Shown one piece after another: positions 16,505-24,816 of a DNA stretch of 64,000 nucleotides. The notes under the pieces are model-generated. The model searched no databases and was not told where the DNA came from. It saw only the letters and a list, made by a program, of their open reading frames with translations. Source of the DNA: [Leptolyngbya] sp. PCC 7376 (GTDB lineage: Bacteria; Cyanobacteriota; Cyanobacteriia; Cyanobacteriales; MRBY01); the NCBI RefSeq assembly GCF_000316605.1, contig NC_019683.1, positions 1,472,036-1,536,035 of the forward strand. The letters are read 5' to 3'. The translations under genes and the position numbers were made by a program. Numbering within the stretch: the first letter of the stretch is position 1; every line of letters begins with the position of its first letter.

Positions 16505-18901
16505 TTAAAGAATATCTTTTTTCTTTTGGAGCCAGAAGGTGATCGCCAAATAGATAAAACTATGGAGTGCAAGCATTCCCCAATTTAGTCCAAGATTATC
16601 CCATGTTGGATCGTAGGTAGCTTCTGCCCAATCAAACGGTAAATCTGGAATTGTGCCATCGGGTAAAGGCTCCATTACAGGTAAGAGACGATTCACATCG
16701 ACCAAAGTACCGTATGCTCCCACCGACCAACGGCTTAGCATTAGCCATGACGCTACTTTACCTAAACCAGCCTCCATACTAAAGAGTACTCCTGAAAAGA
16801 TGATTTGGGGCAACAGCAAAATTGGGAGGGCGCTATTGGCTTGGGAGCTATTTTTGACGCTCGCAGACATCATTAGGCCCATACTGTTGCAGGTGAACAG
16901 AGTGAGGAAAGTGGTTATTGTCACGCCCAATGGCCATGAGATAAGTGTGCTTTCGGGAGATGAAAAACAGACTAAGATCACAATGCTCATCAATACTGAT
17001 TGGGCGATCGCCAAGCCCCCGAGCACCAAGATTTTTGAGCCGAGGTAAGCAAAAAGTCCCAGGTTTACGAGTCGTTCACGGAGATAGATGGCGGATTCTT
17101 TGACTATTTCTTGAAGGGAGCTGGAGAAGCCGACCCACAAAGCTGTACAGGTAAATACGAATAGTACCCGTAATGCCAAGGGGGCAAGGTTACTGATATC
17201 CGGATCTGGAATGAGAGGATCTTGATCTTTGAGGGCAAGGTTAATCAGGACAATCGCGATCGGTGCAGTGAGCAATGCTAATCCTAAATTCACTTTGTCA
17301 CCGAGGATGAGGTTTAGGTAGCGGCTACTGAGAATACTGATTTGCTGGAAAAATGATCGCTTTGCTTTGGCTGGAGGCTGGCTCTTGGTTTTGACGCTAC
17401 TCGCGCTAAGACGATTTTTGACGTAACGCTGATGATAAGGCGATGCAAGGAAGTTGTGAGATTCTGTTTCGACGGCCTGGATGGATTCGAGTTTGATGTA
17501 GATATCTGCGAAATCTCCCGACTGAATATCAAAGAAATTCATTGCTTCGTCGGGAGGGCCAAAATAGCAAAGGTTACCGCCACGCCCTAAAAAGACAATG
17601 CGATCACACTGGGTGATATTGCTTGTGGCATGGGTCACGAGAATAATAGTTCGACCTTGGTTTGCAAGCTTACGGAGAAGTTGCATCATCTTTTTGTCGA
17701 GGCCGGGATCCAGTCCAGAGGTTGGCTCATCAAGGAAAAAGAGTTTCGGATCAGCCAACAGTTCTACACCGATACTCACCCGTTTCAACTGGCCGCCACT
17801 GAGATTGCGCACAAAAGTATCGCGGCGATCATCCATCTCGATTTGCTCTAAGGTCTCATCGACTACTTTTTTGATATCAATGTCTGGTGGAAGACGAAGT
17901 TTCGCCGCGTAAACGAGAACATCTTTGACTCGGAGATCGCGGTGCACAATATCCTGTTGAGGGACATAGCCAATTTGAGTGCGATAGATATTGAAATTTT
18001 TGCGGAGGTCTTCGCCATTCAGAAAAACAACGCCTTCTGTGGTCGGATCAATGCCTAAAAGGGTGCGCATCAGGGTTGATTTGCCTGCACCGCTACCACC
18101 AACCAATGCAACAAATTGCCCCGGTTCGATAGGCAATGAAATGTTGTTGAGAATCGTGATAGAGCGATTATTCTTGCCTTTAACGATGCGCTTGACGTGA
18201 TTGGCATCGATGCGAATATTTTGGCCTTGATCCGCAACGAAAATCTGCTTACCTCGCAAAACCAATGTGTAGGGGCCAATCCGAATGGTGGAATTTGGGT
18301 CGAGGGTTGTGGCGCTCTGAACTTTTTGACCATTCACAAAAACACCGTTGGTGCTTTTATCTTCTAGGACAAATTTGCTGGGAGAAAGCTGGGTGACGGT
18401 GGCATGGGTGCGGGAAACGGTGGGGGCATCTAGGATTAAATCGGCATTGTCGTCGCGGCCAATCGTGATTTTTTTGTTCTGAATGAGGACAGAGCGTTTC
18501 TGAGGTGTTTGGGCATAGCTGGGGTCATGGGGCGAACAAAACTCAAGGGTGACCCAATTTTCAGGGTTTTGGCCGATATGATATTCGACACCGCATTGGA
18601 GGCGATCGCCTCCGTCTGGAGAAATAGTGACATTGTTGACGGAGAGACGATTTGTGCTGGGGGTAATGCCATCACCGTCGTAAATAAAGTATTGGGAGCC
18701 TTGTTTCTTGATAGTGGCCTGACATCGCCCGACTACGAGCCAATCTTCTGGCACGATTAAATCGGCTTTCTGAGGATCACGCCCGAGAATATGTTGATCT
18801 TGGCGGAGATCGAGGGTGAGCTGTTTGCCCTGATATTCAAGTTGGAGGTAGGGAGTACCGCTGAAGATAGTTTGGCTACGGGGTTGAGATGCCATGCTCA
18901 C
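16505..18901 (-). CDS. ABCG-type transporter half with two FHA domains
   Basis: A 798-residue single-chain ABC transporter. Two FHA domains occupy about residues 35-112 and 143-215; the second keeps the phosphothreonine-binding pattern GRDDNAD..SRTHA..NGVFVNG, while the first is degenerate (GRDP, CQATI). The ATPase follows with Walker A (GGSGAGKST, 268-276), signature LSGGQ and DEPTSGLDP, and then an ABC2-type membrane domain with about six helices in the last 260 residues. ABCG-type exporters move lipids or other hydrophobic compounds. The FHA domains imply control by Thr phosphorylation, probably from a Ser/Thr kinase not encoded here (inference). Confidence 0.93.
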   Translation of the reverse strand: MSMASQPRSQTIFSGTPYLQLEYQGKQLTLDLRQDQHILGRDPQKADLIVPEDWLVVGRCQATIKKQGSQYFIYDGDGITPSTNRLSVNNVTISPDGGDRLQCGVEYHIGQNPENWVTLEFCSPHDPSYAQTPQKRSVLIQNKKITIGRDDNADLILDAPTVSRTHATVTQLSPSKFVLEDKSTNGVFVNGQKVQSATTLDPNSTIRIGPYTLVLRGKQIFVADQGQNIRIDANHVKRIVKGKNNRSITILNNISLPIEPGQFVALVGGSGAGKSTLMRTLLGIDPTTEGVVFLNGEDLRKNFNIYRTQIGYVPQQDIVHRDLRVKDVLVYAAKLRLPPDIDIKKVVDETLEQIEMDDRRDTFVRNLSGGQLKRVSIGVELLADPKLFFLDEPTSGLDPGLDKKMMQLLRKLANQGRTIILVTHATSNITQCDRIVFLGRGGNLCYFGPPDEAMNFFDIQSGDFADIYIKLESIQAVETESHNFLASPYHQRYVKNRLSASSVKTKSQPPAKAKRSFFQQISILSSRYLNLILGDKVNLGLALLTAPIAIVLINLALKDQDPLIPDPDISNLAPLALRVLFVFTCTALWVGFSSSLQEIVKESAIYLRERLVNLGLFAYLGSKILVLGGLAIAQSVLMSIVILVCFSSPESTLISWPLGVTITTFLTLFTCNSMGLMMSASVKNSSQANSALPILLLPQIIFSGVLFSMEAGLGKVASWLMLSRWSVGAYGTLVDVNRLLPVMEPLPDGTIPDLPFDWAEATYDPTWDNLGLNWGMLALHSFIYLAITFWLQKKKDIL

Positions 18902-19056
18902 TGTTTATAATTCAGTCTTCTGAAATCATAGGTCAAAAGTCTAGTGCGGAAAGAATACAGGGCGATCGCCTGGGAAGTCGTCGGAGGCAATTTGTTTTCT
19001 ATTAAAATTGTGAGATTGTTAATTACAACTGTATTGAGCTGTCGGGAGTTACTGAT

Positions 19057-20112
19057 TTGGAAAGCCGTGGGAATAGTTCTGTAGGGGAGACTGTGCAACA
19101 GACATCTGGCACCGGGCGATCACGCTCCATTCTGATGTTAGGTGGAACAGGCACCATTGGTCGCGCAACTGTTGCCGCTCTATTATCCCGAGGTCACAAA
19201 GTTACTTGCATTGCTCGACCAAAATCAGGTATTGGCCGTAAGTTCACCAAAGATAAAACCCAAGAGCTATTGCAGGGTACTGAAGTGATTTTCGGGGATG
19301 TGAAAAACCGAGATTTCCTTGCTAAAGATGTTTTCGGCGATCGTTCCTTTGATGTGATCTACTCCTGTATGGCCTCACGTACCGGTGAACCGAAAGATGC
19401 CTGGGCAGTTGATTATCAGGCCCATGCAGATGTTCTTGCCCTCGCGAAAGAATCTGGCGTGACACAAATGGTGCTGCTGTCGGCAATCTGTGTGCAAAAA
19501 CCCAAACTCGTTTTCCAACATGCCAAGCTCAAATTTGAACAAGAGTTAGCCGAATCTGGCTTGACCTACTCTATTGTCCGCCCGACGGCCTATTTCAAGT
19601 CTTTGGCTGGTCAGGTAGAACGCGTGAAAAAAGGAAAGCCTTTTTTGCTGTTTGGTGACGGCACTCTAGCAGCTTGTAAGCCCATCAGTGATCCTGATTT
19701 GGGAGCCTACCTTGCAGACTGTCTCGATGATGTTTCTCTTCAGAATAAAATCTTGCCCATTGGTGGCCCTGGCCCAGCTATCACCCTAAAAAATCAAGGA
19801 GAATATCTCTTTAAACTCTTGGATCGTGAACCTAAATTCAAGAGTGTTCCGGCTGACCTTTTGATGAATATCTCAAAGGTGATGGACGTTATCGGGAAAG
19901 TCATTCCTCCTGTAGCGGAGAAGGCAGAGCTGGCGCGAATTGGTCACTACTACGCGACGGAATCAATGTTGGTCTGGGATGCTGAAGCGGAAGAATATGA
20001 TGCTGATGCAACACCCGAAACAGGTTCTGAAACTTTGTTTGACTACTACAAACGTTTGGTAGAGGGTAAGGAAAAAGCAGAACGTGTTGATGTCGCGATG
20101 TTCTCTGATTAA
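19057..20112 (+). CDS. bciA: Divinyl chlorophyllide a 8-vinyl-reductase (BciA/DVR type)
   Basis: A 351-residue NAD(P)-binding reductase related to plant DVR and green-sulfur BciA. Evidence: the dinucleotide motif MLGGTGTIGRATV, then the family-specific stretch SCMASRTGEPKDAW, LLSAICVQKPKL, IVRPTAYFKSL, GDGTLAACKPISDPDL and IGGPGPAITLKNQG. It reduces the 8-vinyl group of (proto)chlorophyllide to ethyl, needed for normal chlorophyll a. The likely start is TTG 19057, preceded by GGGAG 8 bases upstream; no ATG precedes the first beta strand. It is divergent from the ABC transporter gene. Many cyanobacteria use the unrelated ferredoxin-dependent BciB instead. Confidence 0.93.
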   Translation: MESRGNSSVGETVQQTSGTGRSRSILMLGGTGTIGRATVAALLSRGHKVTCIARPKSGIGRKFTKDKTQELLQGTEVIFGDVKNRDFLAKDVFGDRSFDVIYSCMASRTGEPKDAWAVDYQAHADVLALAKESGVTQMVLLSAICVQKPKLVFQHAKLKFEQELAESGLTYSIVRPTAYFKSLAGQVERVKKGKPFLLFGDGTLAACKPISDPDLGAYLADCLDDVSLQNKILPIGGPGPAITLKNQGEYLFKLLDREPKFKSVPADLLMNISKVMDVIGKVIPPVAEKAELARIGHYYATESMLVWDAEAEEYDADATPETGSETLFDYYKRLVEGKEKAERVDVAMFSD

Positions 20113-20230
20113 CCTCTCGACATAAATCAAATATGAAGCGATCGCCCGATGATTGGAGCTTCCATTTTGAAAGGCGATCGCCATTTATTTTTTAGGGCAA
20201 GATAAAGGTTAATAGACAACATCTTCCATC

Positions 20231-22540
20231 ATGTCCAAACCTAAGAAGTCAGACGCTACGACCCAAGAAGACTCCCTAGAGAACCAAATCACCTACTACA
20301 TGGGCAAGGGATTTATGGTGTTAGGGGCTGGCGGTGGCGGCATCAGTGCATTTTGGTTTTTGCTGAAGGAAGATGACATCCCTAGGGCGATCGCCTCAGC
20401 AGTAATTGGTCTTGCTATCACCTACGCTGGTTCGTTCTTTCAGCCTATTCACAAAGGAGCAAAGAAAAGTCTAGAAGAAGCTGGGGAAGCCACGACTAAA
20501 GCATTCGGTTCGATGAAAGAACAAGCTGTGGCGCAAGTTCTCTCTATGGATGAACGATATTTCAGGGCACAGGCGACGGATTGTGAGCTGTATGAGACGG
20601 AAGGGACAGGCAATATTTCTGGTCTTTACACGCTGATGATGGAGGATGTGTTTGTACCGCTGGCGTTGGATCGAGGTCTTGTTTCTCCGGGTTTTTGTCA
20701 TGAAGAGACTTTTATGAGACCAATAGGGAAGGAAAATGAGCTGGATATTTGGCAGCTATTGGCGCGGGTCAAACAAGCTAAAAACTTTCGGCAAATTGTT
20801 ATCACGGCTTGGGGCGGCTTCGGTAAAACAACACTCTTACGACACATCGCTTACATCCTAGGCAAGGATAAGCAAGGAGATAAGGTTCGGCGGTTTTTCC
20901 CTGTCCTATTACTGTTACGCAAATATCGAGACCTTCTCACTACGGAGCAACCAGAAGATTTACAAACGCTCATCGAGAAATATCACCTAAAAAATATCGA
21001 GGGAGATCAACCGCTTAATATGCCTACGGGTTGGGCAGAAAAACAACTGAAAAAAGGCAGTATGCTGGTGATGTTGGATGGGTTTGATGAGGTAGCAAAA
21101 CAGCAGCGTCCTCTAGTGGCAAAATGGCTCAACCGTCAGATGAAACGCTATCCTGAATCCACGTTTATTTTGACATCTCGACCAAAGGCTTACTTCGATC
21201 AAGATGTCGACCAAGAACGGGTGAATCAATTGCGGTTGCCGACCGTTGTTTCTGTGCTTCCCTTTAACAAAGATCAGCGGGAAACCTTTGTGCGGAAGTG
21301 GTATAAATCCCAAGAGTTTTATTATGCGGGGCAGCAAGATACGGAGGCGATTCGGACAAAGGCGAGACGGGCAGCGACAGAACTCTTAGAACAAATTGAA
21401 GCGCGGGATGAGTTAGCGAAGTTAGCAAGTAATCCATTGCTATTAACCATGATTGCTCGGTTTCATCGGCGTTATCCCAGTGCAGAGTTGCCAAAGCGTC
21501 GCCCTGAACTTTATCAACAAATTTGCACATTACAAATCAAAGATCGCCCTAATGCCCGGAAGCTAGAGTCGATGCTGCCGAACTGCGAAGCGCAGGATAT
21601 TTTGCAAATGTTGGCATTGGAGATGATGCAACGCAAGGAAGAACGTCTCGATAAGGATCTGCTGGTAGAGCGACTCACAGAATATCTGAGGTCACAGGAT
21701 GAGACAGTTAATCCGCGACAGTTTTTGGGGGAGGTCGAAGAAATTAGTGAGCTTCTGGTGCGGCGGGAAGAAGAATATGAGTTTGCGCACTTGAGTTTTC
21801 AAGAGTTTCTAGCGGCGATGGAAGTGATTCGGTTAGGGAAAGAAGAGCTACTGTATGAGCATTTTGGGACAGATTGGTGGAAACAAACGATTCTGCTCTA
21901 CGTGGGGAAAGTGAAGAAGCCTAGTCAAATTATTCGGGCGATGCGACAGGCTGGGGCGACACAGCTTGCCTATGACTGTATGCAGGAAACAACAAAACGA
22001 ATCGATGATGATCTCAAACAAGATTTGGAGGAACTGCTTTATCTACAAAATGAGCAGCAACAAGTCACAGCGGAACGGTATCAGAAGCTAGAGCAACTCC
22101 TTATCGAAGCACAAACGGATGTGCAGAAATGGCGAGAGGCTGATAAGGAAACCTATCGACTGATGATTACAGCAGGAGGTAAAGAGGAAAGACAGGGTTT
22201 TTATGGAAATGACTTAAAAGAGTTCCCTTGTGATGAGTTAAGAGTGATTGACGGGCTCTGGGTAAAGTACAGTAATGGCTTTTATGGTTTCGGCGTGCAA
22301 AAAGAAATTTATAGGCAGTGCGGTGGTTCACTCGACTATGAAATAATTCCAAGCGATAAAATTTTGCTGAAGTTTTATGAGGCGGTGGCTTGGCGAGAAT
22401 ATGGGGAGTTTAAATTGTCGTGGGATGAGTTATTAGAAGGACGGCGGATAGGAATCAGAGGGCATTTGCCATACCACTATTTTGTAAGGATTGGTGGTAT
22501 TGGAGCCTTTCAATTTCTTTTCTCACGTTGTGAATTGTAG
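20231..22540 (+). CDS. Membrane NACHT NTPase with C-terminal GUN4 domain
   Basis: A 769-residue STAND-type protein. Two hydrophobic segments (about residues 26-45 and 52-70) anchor the N-terminus; the NACHT ATPase has Walker A GGFGKTT near 195-201 and Walker B VMLDGFDE near 280-287, plus sensor ILTSRPKAYF and an AAA-like lid with LASNPLLLTMIA. A helical region with EFAHLSFQEFLAAMEV follows, then from about 615 a GUN4 domain: ADKETYRLMIT, FPCDELRVIDGLW, VKYSNGFYGFGVQKEIY and GHLPYHYF. GUN4 binds porphyrins in the Mg-chelatase system. NACHT proteins with variable sensors act in signalling and phage defence. The tetrapyrrole-sensing role here is inference. Confidence 0.9.
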   Translation: MSKPKKSDATTQEDSLENQITYYMGKGFMVLGAGGGGISAFWFLLKEDDIPRAIASAVIGLAITYAGSFFQPIHKGAKKSLEEAGEATTKAFGSMKEQAVAQVLSMDERYFRAQATDCELYETEGTGNISGLYTLMMEDVFVPLALDRGLVSPGFCHEETFMRPIGKENELDIWQLLARVKQAKNFRQIVITAWGGFGKTTLLRHIAYILGKDKQGDKVRRFFPVLLLLRKYRDLLTTEQPEDLQTLIEKYHLKNIEGDQPLNMPTGWAEKQLKKGSMLVMLDGFDEVAKQQRPLVAKWLNRQMKRYPESTFILTSRPKAYFDQDVDQERVNQLRLPTVVSVLPFNKDQRETFVRKWYKSQEFYYAGQQDTEAIRTKARRAATELLEQIEARDELAKLASNPLLLTMIARFHRRYPSAELPKRRPELYQQICTLQIKDRPNARKLESMLPNCEAQDILQMLALEMMQRKEERLDKDLLVERLTEYLRSQDETVNPRQFLGEVEEISELLVRREEEYEFAHLSFQEFLAAMEVIRLGKEELLYEHFGTDWWKQTILLYVGKVKKPSQIIRAMRQAGATQLAYDCMQETTKRIDDDLKQDLEELLYLQNEQQQVTAERYQKLEQLLIEAQTDVQKWREADKETYRLMITAGGKEERQGFYGNDLKEFPCDELRVIDGLWVKYSNGFYGFGVQKEIYRQCGGSLDYEIIPSDKILLKFYEAVAWREYGEFKLSWDELLEGRRIGIRGHLPYHYFVRIGGIGAFQFLFSRCEL

Positions 22541-22689
22541 GAGCATTTCGGGAAACGTCCAATAAGCATCGCAACCAACCAACAATCATTCAACCTCATC
22601 TGATAAGATTTCTACCCTAGACAATATTCATTGGCGAAGCCGGTTATCTCTTTGTACAACTCTTATGGGTTTGTTTTATATTCCCCTGT

Positions 22690-22709
22690 GGGCGTTTCGA
22701 GAAACGCCC
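22690..22709. repeat. GGGCGTTTC palindrome, interspersed-repeat type
   Basis: GGGCGTTTC (22690-22698) and GAAACGCCC (22701-22709) form a 9-bp inverted repeat with a two-base loop, flanked by CCTGT and CCTAC. A degenerate partial copy (GGGAAACGTCC) is seen near 22550. Similar GGGGCGTTTC palindromes are dispersed through many cyanobacterial genomes, from memory; it may also end transcription between two convergent genes. Confidence 0.6.
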
Positions 22710-22726
22710 CTACAAATTGATTTCAA

Positions 22727-22954
22727 TTACAAAGTATTTTGTAGGAAGAGTATTGTGAAATGAATCATGACTAACAAGATAAAGCAGTAGATGGCGATCG
22801 CCGCCCAGAACTGACCGGGAGAATCTTTGCGGTGGATATCTGGAGCACCACGTCTACCGGGAAAAATGCCAGCGCGAAGGATGTGTATCAACTGCCAAAT
22901 ACCGAAGATAACGACACACAACATAAATAGGCTCAGCAGTAATAAAAGACTCAT
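22727..22954 (-). CDS. Small two-helix membrane protein
   Basis: A 75-residue protein with membrane helices at about residues 2-24 and 49-72, separated by a polar, Arg/Gly-rich loop (GIFPGRRGAPDIHRKDSPGQ). I do not recognise the family. The gene on the left is convergent with it, and the GGGCGTTTC palindrome lies 18 bases beyond its stop. The opposite-strand frame here is less convincing because it lacks hydrophobic structure. Confidence 0.6.
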   Translation of the reverse strand: MSLLLLLSLFMLCVVIFGIWQLIHILRAGIFPGRRGAPDIHRKDSPGQFWAAIAIYCFILLVMIHFTILFLQNTL

Positions 22955-23057
22955 TCGGTATTTGCGTTGGGATGAAAGATGGTTTGGTGATCACCCATCT
23001 GTGCAGAAAAAGGATTAGACTACGAGGCTGCTAATAAATTTTTGATTGTTTGACTGA

Positions 23058-23843
23058 ATGAGTGAGAAAAACGAGGCAACCTACAGTGCTGCCAATATTG
23101 TCAATTACTACGCCCAACTCCAACTGTTGCAGCCCGCAGAACAAACAATCCTTGATCGGCTTCGAGACAAATTACCTACGATGAACATGCTTGATATTGG
23201 CATTGGTGGAGGTCGCACAACGAAGCATTTTGCGCCATTAGTCGAGTTTTATACAGGGATTGATTATTCTAGTGGGATGATCGAAGCTTGCGAAAAACGC
23301 TTTCAAAATACATCTGATGCGATGACGCTTCAAATCGGCGATGCGAGAGATATGGCAGAGTTTGCTGATGATTCTTTCGATTTTATTTTGTTTAGTTTTA
23401 ATGGCATCGATTACGTCTCCCATGGCGATCGCCTGAATATTTTGCAGGAGATAAATCGTATTGGAAAAACAGGCTGCTATGTCTTTTTTTCCAGCCATAA
23501 TCTTCAGGCTATGCTCAAAGAATTTGACTGGAAATCGAAGCTAAGTTTCAATCCCATCAGCACTTATGTCAACTTAGTGATGTGTATTATTCTTTTCCTT
23601 TGTAACGTATCTATCACTCGCCAAAAACTTGCAGAATCCAGCTATCTAATTCTTAAAGATGAATCCCATAATTTTAGTTTGCAAACTTACTATATCCGAG
23701 CAGAAGAACAGACAAAACAATTAGAGACAGATTTCACAGATATTGAAGTGTATTCATGGCAAACAGGTTTGCAAATCTCTGATAAAAAAGACCTATTAAC
23801 TCATCCTGATCTGTGGCTATATTATTTTTGTCGTGTCAAATAA
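23058..23843 (+). CDS. Class I SAM-dependent methyltransferase
   Basis: A 261-residue protein with motif I MLDIGIGGGRTTKHF, the acidic residue at the end of strand 2 (YTGIDYSSGMIEACEKRF), then QIGDARDMAEF and FDFILFSFNGIDYV, so it is a Methyltransf_25/11-type enzyme. A hydrophobic stretch (LVMCIILFLCNVSI) in the C-terminal half may be a membrane contact. The substrate is unknown. It ends 21 bases before the ATG of the lipoprotein gene at 23865, suggesting an operon of a methyltransferase and a formylglycine-enzyme-fold lipoprotein. Confidence 0.82.
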   Translation: MSEKNEATYSAANIVNYYAQLQLLQPAEQTILDRLRDKLPTMNMLDIGIGGGRTTKHFAPLVEFYTGIDYSSGMIEACEKRFQNTSDAMTLQIGDARDMAEFADDSFDFILFSFNGIDYVSHGDRLNILQEINRIGKTGCYVFFSSHNLQAMLKEFDWKSKLSFNPISTYVNLVMCIILFLCNVSITRQKLAESSYLILKDESHNFSLQTYYIRAEEQTKQLETDFTDIEVYSWQTGLQISDKKDLLTHPDLWLYYFCRVK

Positions 23844-23864
23844 AGTATCTAAATATTGATATTT

Positions 23865-24791
23865 ATGTTACCTAAATCATCTTTGAAAATAGGACTTGTA
23901 TTGACCTCAATCTTTTTTTTGAGTAGTTGCCAGGCGATCGCCCCTAGTGCAGAAACTGCGCATGCCAGTACCTGCGAAACAGATGACGAATTTATGCGGA
24001 TTCCGGGTGGCGAATTTATCGGTGGTAGTGACCAGATGGAACGGGATTATGCCTATCGGATTTCAGCAGAGGCCGCAGCTGATACTCCCGATGAAGTTGA
24101 TGAATGGGACACTTCTCTACGCAAAAAGAAGTGGTTTGATTGGGAAGGCGATCGCCAAACCCAGAGCATCGACGATTTTTGTATTGCTCGCAATTTAGTT
24201 ACCAACCGCGAGTATCAAGAATTCATAGAAGCAACGGGTCATCGTCCACCAGGCATCAGCGCCGAAGAATATCAAAAACAGGGCTTTTTGGTGCATCCTT
24301 ATGAAGATGTAAAACCCTATTTGTGGGATGACAATAATTACCCCGAAGGCGAAGCGAATCATCCTGTTGTATTGATTTCCTATGAGGATGCATTGGCCTA
24401 TGCTGACTGGAAAAGTTCTGGTGGTGATCGCCTTTATCGTTTACCCACTGAAGCAGAATGGGAAAGAACTGCACGAGGAGTGAACGGTGATTATTTTCCC
24501 TGGGGGAATGAGTGGCAAGATGATGCAACTAATGCTGCCCAAAGTGGTCTGTGGCATACAAGTGCAATCGCCGAATTTCCGTTGAGCCTTACCAGTGAAG
24601 GTGTTGAAGATATGGCTGGCAATGTCTTCGAGTACACAAGTACTTTAGAACAACGCGGACTTACAAAAGTCTCGGTGATGAAAGGCTGTTCTTGGGATGA
24701 TCTCCCCGGGTTTTGTCGCGCGGCTTACCGCCATACTCGTCCCATTTCATCACGCCATATCCTTTTCGGATTTCGGTTGGCCTATGAGTAA
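23865..24791 (+). CDS. Lipoprotein with formylglycine-generating-enzyme fold
   Basis: I start this gene at ATG 23865 (a TTG nine bases upstream is in frame). The N-terminus is a lipoprotein signal with lipobox LSSC (MLPKSSLKIGLVLTSIFFLS). The mature part has the FGE-sulfatase (SUMF1) fold: RIPGGEFIGGSD, IARNLVTNREYQEFI, HPVVLISYEDALAYADW, RLPTEAEWERTARG, MAGNVFEYTS and FGFRLAYE. The closely spaced cysteine pair that forms the formylglycine-generating active site is not evident, so this is probably a non-sulfatase-activating member. It sits in the same unit as the upstream methyltransferase. Confidence 0.85.
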   Translation: MLPKSSLKIGLVLTSIFFLSSCQAIAPSAETAHASTCETDDEFMRIPGGEFIGGSDQMERDYAYRISAEAAADTPDEVDEWDTSLRKKKWFDWEGDRQTQSIDDFCIARNLVTNREYQEFIEATGHRPPGISAEEYQKQGFLVHPYEDVKPYLWDDNNYPEGEANHPVVLISYEDALAYADWKSSGGDRLYRLPTEAEWERTARGVNGDYFPWGNEWQDDATNAAQSGLWHTSAIAEFPLSLTSEGVEDMAGNVFEYTSTLEQRGLTKVSVMKGCSWDDLPGFCRAAYRHTRPISSRHILFGFRLAYE

Positions 24792-24816
24792 AAAGCGAGG
24801 CGATCGCCACCATATC

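Noticed and set aside
22827-23018. Plus-strand frame of 63 residues overlapping the two-helix membrane gene
   Set aside because: The minus-strand frame has clear membrane helices; the plus-strand product has no structure and appears to be a shadow.
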